Below are positions 53,090-63,169 of a stretch of 64,000 bases of DNA, piece after piece. Numbering within the stretch: position 1 is the stretch's first letter; every line of letters starts with the position of its first letter. The notes beneath the pieces were generated by a model. That model was not told where the DNA came from. It was given only the letters and a program-made list of their open reading frames with translations, and ran no database searches. Origin of the DNA: Bremia lactucae (Eukaryota > Oomycota > Peronosporomycetes > Peronosporales > Peronosporaceae); assembly GCF_004359215.1 (NCBI RefSeq), contig NW_027152197.1:5094-69093 (forward strand), written 5' to 3'. The position numbers were made by a program, and so were the translations under genes.

Positions 53090-56000
53090 TCAACGTCGTA
53101 TATTTTGCACATGTTTCTGAATCTCCACCGCTGACGCCTCGGAGATCCATGGCAACATCCTTCTCCAATGCATTTCGTTAAATTTATGCACTGGCACTTG
53201 TGTTACTGAAAAGTTTTTAAAGCGAAAACTTAAATTCAGTGCACTGTCAAGTGACAAAGCTGGAATAGAGCGAAAGAACTCGAGTCGGGATGCGAAATTC
53301 TCGTCTAGCGCTCTTGGAACCTGATCACTTAAGGGACCAAGACATAAAGAAGGAAATTCGTACCCTTCGACGAGATCCTCGTGTGCAATTTGGTGAAGTT
53401 GCGAGCATAGAGTATCGATGCAATCTTGCACAATAATTGTCACGTTTGGAAACGGTAGAATTCGCTGAATCTCGGATTTTTCACCAGTGTGAACAACAGC
53501 TACAATGACTTTCTTGTGCATGGCCAAAGTCAATCTAAACAACAAGCCGCTTTTTTCATTTTGGTTTGGAGGTGTATTCTTCAGCGCGTGTACTTGTTGG
53601 CTTGTTAAGAAAAGAACGGCGGTGCGCACACTAAGTAAAACATCGACATGGAGCGAATCTGTAATTGTTACGCCACAGTCGGCGCTCTTGGACGATAAAA
53701 GGATTGCATATATTTTGGAGCTGGCAAAGGTCGAGCTTACGAGAATGTTCCACTTCATTGACTGGGATAACCTTTGCGAGTGATGACAAGTTAGATCGAC
53801 AGTAGACGTCACGGACCGTTTCGCAGGAACAAGAGACCTTTTACACGTCAACGTTCCATTCGAATAATGAGAATACGCAGCACTTTCTCCGTCATGAGCC
53901 ATTCCCTCTTTCGTCAAATGGAATGAATCAATTGCTCTCACATCTCGTGCATTTGCCAACTGGTCATCTTTCGACAATAAAATGTTGTTGCAAACTAGTG
54001 ACGTCTGTGATTTTGTTTGTTTCAAGTTTTCTTGCCGATTTTCCTCCAATGTGTTGAAAGTTTCAATGCCATTTGTTTCCATCTCGGTATGCAAAGTGTC
54101 ATTAAACAACCTCTTGGTCTGATTCAACGGACAAATGGTAGGCGAATCGAGTTGAATCGTATCAGCTGGCAAGCAATTCCGTTGGTCACAAGCCGCTTGG
54201 AATTCCTCCACAACTGCTACAGCAGTTGTTGGCGTCGTCGTAGTCTTCGTTTTGGTATGCATTTTATCAAGACAAGCACGGATAATTCCATTTGATCGAA
54301 GTGCTCCCCAGTGCCTACCTAGTGGTAGTGGAGAAGTCTGTGATGCACAAAGTGATTGCGCATAAATAGCCCGCATATTGGGACTTGATTTCAATTTCTT
54401 CTTTGACGTGAGATCCCCAACGTCTTCATAAGATTTGACCGACTGTGAATACAGAAGCTGCGACGAATCGTTAATAAATGAATTGTCCGCCGCCTCTTGA
54501 TCGTCTTCTCCATACTCATTATCATCGTCGTCATCATCATCATCTCCCCCTTGCACTTCAGCTGTTTCTTCAATATACGCAGCTGCTAAAGCTCGTGAAG
54601 TCTCTCGCTGCTTCTTCTTTCTCTTGAGACGCTTTTGCAATGTTCTTGACGCTTCTGGCTGTGAACACAAGTGGGAGGGAGAGTACTCATACTTGCGTTT
54701 AAGTCGCCGAAACTTTTTACGTTTCTTTTCGACCTCCGCAGAGGAAGGCGATGCTAATAAGTGACTAGGAGATGCAATATTTGCAGGTTTTGAAAGTGAT
54801 GGATGGGATAGGGAAACCGTTGCTTTCTCAGGTAACGTTGACAAATCCGAAGCGCATACTGGAGCAGAAGATTTGCGGTGTAATGAGCAGTAAGCTAGAA
54901 ATAAAGTATAACATTCCTTGTCGTCACTGCCTGAAACATCGACTTGATCCATGCGATAGCCAGCGAATGCGGCACAACTGACATGAAAGGCAGTCAAACA
55001 TTGCTTGTGTGCGCATTGAATCTTTCCATTACCAATCTGCGAATGGCATATTGAACAATCGAGATTCTTGCGGTCTGGATCAAGTCGAGTTAATTCAGAA
55101 AGCATAAGAGAATCATCCACTCCCTGCTCGACTTGTAACTCTGGAATCCATATATAGCATTGAACGTGAACCCAGTGGTGGCATCCCGTCCGCTTGTACG
55201 CACCCCCGCGGTGTGGACAGAGCTGACATCGTGGTGGATTAGCAGCGACATCGTTGCCAGTCTTTAGAGCCACCGAGCAGACGGCACAGAACCACTCGGC
55301 ATCGGGTACAGAGAGAATACCATAGCAGAATTGATGAACTCCCACGTTACATCCATCGCAAAAGAGTATTAGATCATCATCATATGATTCACGCTCAAGA
55401 CACACAGCACAGCAGCCATCGTCCTTATGCTCGAAATCAACTTCCTTCTGATTTGTATGCGTAGCACCATGAATATACTCGGCTAAATACCTTTTTGACG
55501 GGGGCGTGAATTCCATTGGATTAATAGCTAGCATATCTTCAGCGTCAGAGTCTGCTCGTGTTTTGGAATTAATATTGCTTGCTTGAAGAAAACTACTTTC
55601 ATTCGCAACCACAGAACTTAAATCATCGTCAACTCGTTCATGAGCTTTGTCTTCTTGAATGCCAGCTCCCACAAACTTTTTATCAGGAGAAGCTGCACGT
55701 AGCGAGACATTTAATAAATTAGATGCCATTACAGGACCATTCGACAATGATGGAAGTAATTCAAAGGATTGTAATTCGTTTTCGGTCTGTTCTTCATAAT
55801 ATGGCATTTCATTGGCAGCACTAACACTTTTTTGTGCACACGACACAGGTGGTAACTCTGAAAAATTCTCCTTTGTGGCTCGAGGCGTTTCGTGCTTTTT
55901 AGAACGTAGTACTTGAGCTTCTCTAGCTGGCTCTGTTGGCAAAAGCTCCATTGTTTGCGTAAAAGTCAGTGGATTGGCATCAATAGCGTTTTCATCAAAT

Positions 56001-59000
56001 ACCAGTTGTCGCGTTCGACAGGTTTGCGAAGCCGTCTCAGCTCTGTTTGAGAAATTGTGATGACTGACATTTTTAAAGGAGAGCGTCGAATCTCGAGTTG
56101 GCTTTTTCGCGCCTCTAGAAACATTAGAGTCAGGCCACTTGCTGCCAGAGGCAGTTGTTTTCGCCTCAGTCATATCGTCCTCGCTGGTCGGAACCAACAA
56201 GGATGTTGCTTTACAAGCATCTATCTTCTGCTTTTCTCCTGTAAGGGTCATTGAAGCAGTATTTTCACAGCAACCATTGCAATTTATAACGTCCTCAGTA
56301 GTAGTAGAGATATTACGGGTTATCAAGTCGGCATATTGCGGGCTAAAGTGCGTGTCAAAGGAAGAGATCGATTCTCCAATTGTATCGTATACGTTGTCCC
56401 ATGTGCTTGCAAAATCGGGCTCATCGGGCGTTTTACATTGTTGCGAAGCAGAGGTCATCTCACCTTTCAGTTTCGAGTCGATTATACTCAATCTAGTGCT
56501 GTGAAACTTGGTTGTTCGAGACCTTAAAAATGCTGCATGACACTCATTTCCATGTTCCACAGAATTTGCACGATTGTTCGAGCTCGCCACCTCAGCTTCT
56601 TCTTCCTTATCAGCATTCATACTGTCATCATCATCAGATTCATCTTCCAAATTCTCGTCGACACCGTGAATGTCGCGAACTAGACGTAGCAAAATAAGCG
56701 ACCGAACAGAATAACTCACTTGAGTGCTATCATTGTTTCGCACCAACGTACGCGATTGGCGCCGTAGTAGATGTGCCCGATCAGCAACAATTGGCACCAG
56801 CTTATTTCTACAGCTATTCGCGAAATTTGCCGGAAAAAACTTCAACAGCGCCACAGCTCGTTCAGCATCACTGAGCTGCCACGTATTAGGGTCAAGAATT
56901 GTCGACGACATCTTCCCACCAACTTGAGAAGCATGGAAAGTTGGTATTTTCATCTCCAGCTCTCGTAATTGCGGGTAAATGCCGGTTGGAAGCATACGCG
57001 GACACTTTGCGAAGATAAATCTACTTTTATAAGTTGTTAGCGCGCGACTAACAGTCTTCGCCGCTGATGTACTACGCATCAACTTCTTTTGCTCGTCTCC
57101 TTCGGTCACGAGGATAATTACATTGCCAACGCGTTTTCGTCCAGTTCTACCCAGTCGTTGAATCATCCGAACAGGCGACGTAAGTGCATCAAAAGAGACA
57201 ATAAGATCAACTTCTCCAATATCCAGGCCTTCCTCGGCAATGCATGTGGCTACAAGGACATTAAAGTCGCCTTTTCGAAACCTACGCACAATTTCTTGCT
57301 GTACTTTTTGAGACTGCCCCTTGTTTTCTTTTGCTTTGCCGGACGCACCCTGTCCAATGAAAGGCTGCGCGTTAACAATAGGTGCAAGTGGACGCAGTAG
57401 CGCTACAATTTCCGATACGCTTGCACGAAACTGCGTAAAAACGATGGCTCGTGTGCTGGAAGCTCCTGCATCATGGCGCTGAAAGTGCTCTAACAGCACT
57501 TCACGAAGTTTCAATAGCTTTGGATGGCTCACAGTACTATATAAGCTATCACCGCTTAATGCTAAACTTGTTTCAAGCACTTGAAATGCCGAAGACTGTA
57601 GCATTTCTCTCTTGGACCACGACAATTTGCCATTCTTTCGTTCTTCCACCCAATTCAAGATTTGATCACGAAAGCTATTGAGTCCATGACCAGTCAATAA
57701 ACTTTTGGCGTGTAGCAAACTCACGAGAAGCGCTAAGTCACTCTCTGCACTTCGCTTTGACGCGTACGTCGAGCTCTTTCGAAAATTCTCTCGAGCTTGC
57801 AGCACGTACCAGCTCGTCAATTTATCTGGATCGCTATTTCGAATAATCTGATTGCGAAGTAATCGTTGAATGATCGGCGTGAAGAGCTTGAGAAATTGCG
57901 CCTTGATTTTTAAAATTTGGTCGCCGAGACGACAAACAATTACCTCTTCTTGCCGTGCGTGCGTATATTTGCGTACATCCACGTCATCAGCTGATCGGCT
58001 TTCAATATGGGAGATGCGTAAATTCGTCACAACGTCTTGAATCACATCAAATTTCGCTCCAGGTGTGGCCGAAAGTGCCAAAATGCGATACTGTTGCGTT
58101 TTTGCTTCAATTTCGTGCACTACAGCGCAGTAGGCGTACTTTCCCGTAGCTCTATGAGCTTCGTCAACAATGATGCACACAAATGTTTCTGCCTTGCAAA
58201 TACCTCGGCAAAGATCATTTTGCAAACTTTGAGGGGTGCAAAAGAACACGCGTCTGGAGTTCCACAGCACGCGACGCATTGTCGGAGGAACGTTTCCTTG
58301 CAATTCTGCAGTATCGGAAAGCGGAATTCCCATGATTTCATGACACGCTTTTATTTGCTGAGCCACAAGTGGCTTTGTCGGCGCCATAAACACTACCTTT
58401 CCAGTCGGAAACCAGCGGTAAAAATTGTACATGACAACTGCAGCCACTAGTGTTTTACCTAAGCCCGTAGGCAATGACACGAGCGTGTTGTGATACAATG
58501 CTTTTTCTGCAATGGCCAATTGATAGTCTCGAATAGAGTAATTTGTCGGGTACACGAAATGCTGTGCGGCATCAATATCAATCCCGGGCACGCCTTTTGA
58601 GCGTATAGAAATGTCGAGATATCTTGTTTTGGCCACTGCGTCTTCTCCTGTTGCACGCCGCGTTGTTTGCAAAAGCGAATTGTCTGGCTTGACCTCTTCT
58701 TTTGCTCGTTTTGAATAAAAAGACTTTATTGGCGACTTTAACGAAAAATGCGTTGTATTTGCTGTAGCGGATTTTGCTAATTGATCTCTTTGTGTCAAGG
58801 TGAATGATGTAGGCTTTGAGCATACACCATCATTCTTTATGGATTGTTGCTGTGGCGGTGAAGTCGTGGATTTGTCGAAAGTAATTCGAGTCTGTATAAT
58901 CTTCTTGGCTGAGGTAGTGTCTTGATCCTCGTGCAACATGAATACTCGTGGTGCCTGGCATACTTGACATGTAGTTCTCGCCGCGTTGTTTTGCAGCGTA

Positions 59001-59152
59001 CATGACTTGCAGCTCCACATATTCTTATTATAGCAAAAGGCTGATTGAGGAATGTTTGTCGTATCATTTAGACGGCTGCAAGATTTTACATAACGAGTCT
59101 CGAGTGCCTCAATCTCCGATAGCAATGCATCGTCCCAAATGTCCTCTTGCAT
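53090..59152 (-). CDS. FANCM: FANCM-type DEAH helicase with RanBP2 finger and PHD-ePHD insertion
   Basis: One uninterrupted frame of 2,020 residues from the ATG at 59,152. The frame is open a further 16 codons upstream, but only a TTG lies there. Domains: RanBP2-type zinc finger 46-65 (WSCKSCTLQ...CQVC); SF2 helicase about 205-720 with LPTGLGKT 227-234, DEAH 330-333, SATPG 361-365 and QRLGRTGRK 665-673; long disordered acidic region; PHD 1247-1292 (C-X2-C...CDGCNVGVHQFCYGI...CAVC); extended PHD 1309-1425 (CQLCPHRGGAYKRT...HVQCYIWIPE...YCSLH); basic and Asp-rich low complexity about 1480-1560; degenerate ERCC4-like nuclease fold about 1800-1930; helix-hairpin-helix about 1950-2018 (RLEFFRSIPALSLDSALNLS). 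FANCM remodels stalled forks and recombination intermediates and anchors the Fanconi anaemia pathway. PHD-ePHD pairs read histone tails. The helicase and the C-terminal HhH fit FANCM; the PHD module is not part of known FANCM. Divergent from the P5CR gene. Confidence 0.9.
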   Translation of the reverse strand: MQEDIWDDALLSEIEALETRYVKSCSRLNDTTNIPQSAFCYNKNMWSCKSCTLQNNAARTTCQVCQAPRVFMLHEDQDTTSAKKIIQTRITFDKSTTSPPQQQSIKNDGVCSKPTSFTLTQRDQLAKSATANTTHFSLKSPIKSFYSKRAKEEVKPDNSLLQTTRRATGEDAVAKTRYLDISIRSKGVPGIDIDAAQHFVYPTNYSIRDYQLAIAEKALYHNTLVSLPTGLGKTLVAAVVMYNFYRWFPTGKVVFMAPTKPLVAQQIKACHEIMGIPLSDTAELQGNVPPTMRRVLWNSRRVFFCTPQSLQNDLCRGICKAETFVCIIVDEAHRATGKYAYCAVVHEIEAKTQQYRILALSATPGAKFDVIQDVVTNLRISHIESRSADDVDVRKYTHARQEEVIVCRLGDQILKIKAQFLKLFTPIIQRLLRNQIIRNSDPDKLTSWYVLQARENFRKSSTYASKRSAESDLALLVSLLHAKSLLTGHGLNSFRDQILNWVEERKNGKLSWSKREMLQSSAFQVLETSLALSGDSLYSTVSHPKLLKLREVLLEHFQRHDAGASSTRAIVFTQFRASVSEIVALLRPLAPIVNAQPFIGQGASGKAKENKGQSQKVQQEIVRRFRKGDFNVLVATCIAEEGLDIGEVDLIVSFDALTSPVRMIQRLGRTGRKRVGNVIILVTEGDEQKKLMRSTSAAKTVSRALTTYKSRFIFAKCPRMLPTGIYPQLRELEMKIPTFHASQVGGKMSSTILDPNTWQLSDAERAVALLKFFPANFANSCRNKLVPIVADRAHLLRRQSRTLVRNNDSTQVSYSVRSLILLRLVRDIHGVDENLEDESDDDDSMNADKEEEAEVASSNNRANSVEHGNECHAAFLRSRTTKFHSTRLSIIDSKLKGEMTSASQQCKTPDEPDFASTWDNVYDTIGESISSFDTHFSPQYADLITRNISTTTEDVINCNGCCENTASMTLTGEKQKIDACKATSLLVPTSEDDMTEAKTTASGSKWPDSNVSRGAKKPTRDSTLSFKNVSHHNFSNRAETASQTCRTRQLVFDENAIDANPLTFTQTMELLPTEPAREAQVLRSKKHETPRATKENFSELPPVSCAQKSVSAANEMPYYEEQTENELQSFELLPSLSNGPVMASNLLNVSLRAASPDKKFVGAGIQEDKAHERVDDDLSSVVANESSFLQASNINSKTRADSDAEDMLAINPMEFTPPSKRYLAEYIHGATHTNQKEVDFEHKDDGCCAVCLERESYDDDLILFCDGCNVGVHQFCYGILSVPDAEWFCAVCSVALKTGNDVAANPPRCQLCPHRGGAYKRTGCHHWVHVQCYIWIPELQVEQGVDDSLMLSELTRLDPDRKNLDCSICHSQIGNGKIQCAHKQCLTAFHVSCAAFAGYRMDQVDVSGSDDKECYTLFLAYCSLHRKSSAPVCASDLSTLPEKATVSLSHPSLSKPANIASPSHLLASPSSAEVEKKRKKFRRLKRKYEYSPSHLCSQPEASRTLQKRLKRKKKQRETSRALAAAYIEETAEVQGGDDDDDDDDNEYGEDDQEAADNSFINDSSQLLYSQSVKSYEDVGDLTSKKKLKSSPNMRAIYAQSLCASQTSPLPLGRHWGALRSNGIIRACLDKMHTKTKTTTTPTTAVAVVEEFQAACDQRNCLPADTIQLDSPTICPLNQTKRLFNDTLHTEMETNGIETFNTLEENRQENLKQTKSQTSLVCNNILLSKDDQLANARDVRAIDSFHLTKEGMAHDGESAAYSHYSNGTLTCKRSLVPAKRSVTSTVDLTCHHSQRLSQSMKWNILVSSTFASSKIYAILLSSKSADCGVTITDSLHVDVLLSVRTAVLFLTSQQVHALKNTPPNQNEKSGLLFRLTLAMHKKVIVAVVHTGEKSEIQRILPFPNVTIIVQDCIDTLCSQLHQIAHEDLVEGYEFPSLCLGPLSDQVPRALDENFASRLEFFRSIPALSLDSALNLSFRFKNFSVTQVPVHKFNEMHWRRMLPWISEASAVEIQKHVQNIRR

Positions 59153-60041
59153 TGCAACAAAGAGTGGCCAACACGCAGCAAATAAACCCTTTTCAACCAA
59201 TCAAATGATCCTGTATTTCAGCGTCTTGCTTATTCATCATACGATGCTAGCAAAAAAGCCAATTTTGTTTTAAAAGTTCATTTCTGAATGCTGTGCTAAT
59301 TTTTTTGTGAAGGGCTGTAACCAAGGGCAAACTTATGCAACTGATTTTGCTATAGGAAACAGGTATTCACAACTTGTGATTATTTCATCGACTCGCTCAG
59401 CATGGGCTGTTTGTCAAAAATTTGCGTGCTCGACAAAACTTGCTATGTTTACAGGGCGCCAAAGGCACAAACGACAATAATACGGTCGAGCTCAGAATTC
59501 ACAGATAACCGCCAAGCAGAATAATTGAGCCGAAGAATTCACCAGGGCATGAAGTATTCTATACCAACTGAGGCATTCGCGGAATTTAAAGGTGATTTCT
59601 TTTGTGCATCTTGATTATCATTTTTTAATACTTGACTTTCAAGCACTAATTAAAGCAACTCATTGATGAAAGGAAATACTTCAGGCCTCGCAAAATGTTA
59701 CTTCACACATGCTACCATACTTTTATTCGGGTTTGCAATTCGAGCATCCAAAATTTGCGGAAGGAATATTGTTGCACGTTGATTAATTTTAAGTACGTAG
59801 ATCTAATGCTCATCACAGAGAAAAGAGCAACGAGGCAACAGCGTGCGTATTTGCACCGGCCGTCAATATCTTTGAAATGCTGCAATAACTGAAGCAAATT
59901 GCCATTTATAGCTCAAAGTCACAAAATAGAGAACTGAAAAGACACAATCGTTATCGCACATTAACGACTATTCGTCAGTTTTTCAGTTTCAAATTAAAGC
60001 CTAGTTTGCATTTCCGGATGTGTTTCCTCGTTGCCAGGCAC
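59153..60041. promoter_or_regulatory. Shared promoter region of helicase and P5CR genes
   Basis: 889 bp between two divergent start codons, repeat-free. On the helicase side ATCATTTGATTGG at about 59,198-59,210 (reverse strand) resembles the oomycete initiator (TCATTYY core). On the P5CR side TCAGTTTTTCAGTTTC at 59,975-59,990 is a weaker candidate. No gene seen within. Confidence 0.4.
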
Positions 60042-61271
60042 ATGGCTACAAGGCTATCATATCGAAGCACATGCAAATGGAACCGTACCTCCTTCCTTGG
60101 TGCTGCGGCAAACCTATCGAGGTGCGTTCAAAGCGCCACCTTCTCCACGGAAGGCACAGGGCCGGTCATTTACTCCCGCACGCAGAAAAGCGTAGCTGAT
60201 TCCGAACGCGCAGAGGTTCAGCTCAGTCGCCTGGCTGTAATTGGCGGTGGCAACATCGCTGAAGCTATAGTCACGGGTGTGCTTAAAACAGAGCTCATTC
60301 CCAGCTCTAAGATCGTCGTGTCCGATCCCAACCCGACCATGCGAGACAAGTTCGCCAAGCTCAACGTGGAGACGCACGCGCGCAACAGCACGGCAGTCAC
60401 AAATGCGGACGTAATATTACTGGCAGTCAAGCCACAGATGATTGACGACGTACGTCAATAGCTGACTCCTTTGATTCGCCATTGTTTCGATATTTTGATT
60501 GATGATGCGGAAAATCACAGGTGCTGCAGGCTGTGAAAGTGGCAATGGATCGAAATGCTTTGGTCATTTCTGTGATGGCAGGACCTACCATTAAGCTGCT
60601 GCAGAAGTATTTAGGGCAGGACAGTCGTATTGTCCGTGCCATGCCAAACACGCCAGCAATGATAGGTGAAGGCGCGACGGTGTGGGCGATGTCGTCAGAA
60701 GTCACAAGTGCACAGCACGAATTGACCAAGCAAATTCTTGGGTCGTTTGGCATTGAGGTCTGGTTTACATTTATCAGTTATTGTTTATGCAAATATATTA
60801 AAAAAAAACGTTTTTTTCAAATTGTATCGTAGGTGTTCATTGACGATGAAAAAGCACTCGACATGGCCACAGCGCTTTCGGGATCTGGACCAGCGTATTT
60901 CTTTCTTGTCGCTGAGGCGATGATCGACACGGGTGTCCACATGGGTTTTTCTCGTCCTGTGGCGACGGTATTAAGCTGAAAAATTGTCGCTGCATTCACA
61001 CCTCATGCTTTCTTTTTTGATGAATGTTATGCAGAAATTGGTGCAACAAACAATGCTAGGATCTGCGCTTTACATGCAGTCGGAAAACGTACACCCCGTC
61101 GAGTTGCGGAATAAAATTACAAGCCCAGGCGGAACCACCGCTGCTGGCCTCTACCGCGCTGAAAAGAATGGATTTCGTGCCGTCATCGCTGACTCGATCT
61201 GGGCCGCCTATGAGCGCTGCCACGAGCTCGGCTTGCCTGAACCGGTGCAGCGCCAGCGTCCACGCTCGTAA
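60042..61271 (+). CDS. P5CR: Pyrroline-5-carboxylate reductase, probably mitochondrial
   Basis: Catalyses the last step of proline synthesis, reducing pyrroline-5-carboxylate with NAD(P)H. Four exons: 60,042-60,449; 60,521-60,757; 60,833-60,967; 61,035-61,271; introns of 67-75 nt, all GT-AG and between codons; 338 residues. Start chosen at 60,042; an ATG at 60,018 in frame would add 8 residues. The first about 60 residues are rich in Arg and Ser with no acid before residue 37, like a mitochondrial presequence. Rossmann motif [15 protein letters not shown] at 65-79; [29 protein letters not shown]; family signature near the C-terminus at 276-298 with SPGGTT at 290-295. All expected parts are present, so it is likely functional. 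Longer than bacterial ProC (about 270) only by the N-terminus. Confidence 0.93.
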
Positions 61272-61423
61272 GAATGAGACAACAGATGCTATGCATTTGG
61301 TATTTACAAATAGCATAATTTGGAGTTTACTTTTCCAAAACTAATATTGCAAACTTTAAAGCAGTTCTGCAATACTTGCTGAACATCAAGTTGTTAAGCG
61401 TTAATGTGGCCCAATTTTACGTT

Positions 61424-61620
61424 ATGGGTAAAATACCTTTTTTTCTATTCGAAGTGGGTGTAACGGAGCACTGCCGACTTGTAATGCTTCTATACAAGGC
61501 CACTTCGCACTGCTTCAGTGCGAGTGGTGCCGCACGTCACTTTACGTACACTATTGCGTGCAGAGTTAAACTATCTTTAGAACACTTGCTTTATAAAGGG
61601 TTAAAAGATGGGGGCTGCTA
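61424..61620 (-). repeat. LTR scraps: F3 LTR core then LTR A edge
   Basis: TTATGGGTAAAATACC at 61,420-61,440 matches the early part of the F3 LTR. TGTAACGGAGCACTGCCGAC at 61,459 and onward matches the LTR A edge at 50,700. Both very short. Confidence 0.5.
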
Positions 61621-61767
61621 TATGGACACTCCCCTTCTGCTGCTTGGACACCCCTTACCCATAAATACGTATTAGCTTGGCTGACGTATACCTAATAAAT
61701 TTCTGCTGCGCGCACCACACCCCCTCCCTCAATGGATATTCTGTGAATGCCGACATGGTATAAATGC

Positions 61768-61867
61768 TACCGCCTCACACACCACCCAAAACAACACACG
61801 AGAGAGTTAAACCATGGCTACCGCCTCACACTCCACCCAAAACAACACGACAGAGTTAAACCATGGC
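61768..61867. repeat. 51-bp tandem duplication
   Basis: 61,768-61,818 and 61,819-61,867 share TACCGCCTCACAC, CACCCAAAACAACAC and AGTTAAACCATGGC. Confidence 0.85.
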
Positions 61868-61879
61868 GTGGTCAAAAGG

Positions 61880-62475
61880 TGCTCTCTATATTCAACAATT
61901 TCCCTCTATACTTTTGTGGTTTCGCTTGCATATATTTCCCAGCGGTGGTCAATGTCTGGCCAAACCGAATCAGCCTTCAACTTCAACGCCTGGTAGTGGA
62001 GGCTGTGATACCAGTACGATACTTTCTCCGCTTGGTAAGGCGTGCAGTGAAACGGTAGGGTTGTAACGCTTGCCTCTTTTCCATAAAACACGACAGCGCG
62101 TTAGTATGTGTTTGCAATGACGGCACCCATCTCTGGCATAATTAGCCAAAATGCCCGGTGACAGGGGCCAGCAAGCCAAGCGAGAGTGGTAAGGTGATGG
62201 TCTACCAGTCCTTTCTCCAGGTAATAGCACTCGTAAAATGGCTTGCTTACAATGAGTTCTTTGGCCAATTCCTTCCTAATGGCTGGCCAATTAAACTCAG
62301 AACGTCCTGGTGCCACTGCAATGGCACGGAAACCACAGTTACCGTCTCCATCGACATCCAGTGCTACTTCGGAATTTGCTTCTATGTAGGCTTTTGCTGC
62401 AGCGGTTTTTCCTTGTCGATTTGAGATTTCATTAGTCGACTCTGCATCAAGCTTAAATGATGATAGGTCTTTTAG
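61880..62475 (-). pseudogene. OTU-family cysteine protease domain, transposon-associated
   Basis: On the reverse strand, from about 62,470: SFKLDAE...RQGKTAAAKAYIEANSE, then VALDVDGDGNCGFRAIAVAP at about 62,300-62,362 (active-site Cys in DGDGNC). WPAIRKELAKELIVSKPF follows, then FWLIMPEMGAVIANTY, stop. After a break comes HYQALKLKADSVWPDIDHRW near 61,940, the catalytic His region. This OTU form is known as a passenger of Mutator-like and other transposons rather than as a host deubiquitinase. One stop and one shift in the domain. Confidence 0.7.
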
Positions 62476-62950
62476 CCTCGAGTGGTGAATGTAGCCTGGC
62501 AGAAAGATGCTACTTTCACATACTTAAGCGCAAGTTCATCCTCTGAAGCACTCTCAATGTCAATCCCCAAACTTTTAGTCTTGATGTCCTTCCCGTTGCT
62601 AGCAAAGGACATGTGGTTTGATAATGGCCTTGCCCCTTGTAGTGACCGCATTTTCGTTTTTTCTTCGCTCTTCTTTTTCGCAATGCTCGAAATGTGATGG
62701 GTCACGCTTTGTTGATGACGAGTTTTTTTATTTTAGGTCGCCCACGAGTACGGACAACATCTGGATTATTCATATTGGTCATTGTTGGTTAGGAATGCCG
62801 ACGATAAGATGTGACATTCGTGCAACGACATTACACGACATTACCGACACTATAAAGGGGATCTTAAGATCCGCTACACACCTTACAACTTTCCACTCAG
62901 TTAACGGCTGCTGGCCACGATCTGATGCGCCAGTTATTCAATAGGTTATG
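62476..62950 (-). pseudogene. Mutator-like transposase C-terminus relic
   Basis: The reverse strand reads DVVRTRGRPKIKKLVINKA, stop, then RKRRAKKKRKC followed by GHYKGQGHYQTTCPL near 62,600-62,665. The GRPK motif and the C-X2-C-X4-H-X4-C knuckle (second Cys replaced by Tyr) are the usual C-terminus of MULE transposases. It lies directly before the OTU domain, so both probably belonged to one element. Confidence 0.6.
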
Positions 62951-63169
62951 CTACCAGTAAAATTAAGATAGCACTGTAGCTCCATTTGAGAATGCGTTTT
63001 TCTTTGCTCCGGTCGAATTGATATCCAATCGATCGAGTGGTGCCTCACGTCACTTCAGGTACACTACTACGTACAGAGGAAGGCTCTCTTCAAGAAGCTT
63101 GCTTTAAAGAGTGTTAATTAAAAACTGTATTAATATAATTAAGTTCTTCTCGTCAACGTGACGATGAAC
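62951..63169 (-). repeat. LTR family A fragment and junction
   Basis: CACGTCACTTCAGGTACACT to AAACTGTATTAATATAATTA at 63,039-63,148 is an internal part of LTR A in reverse orientation. The remainder is unrecognised. Confidence 0.5.

Noticed and set aside
53505..58823. Many plus- and minus-strand frames of 60-137 codons over the helicase gene
   Set aside because: They are shadows of the 2,020-codon helicase frame in other frames; none has a domain or its own start context.
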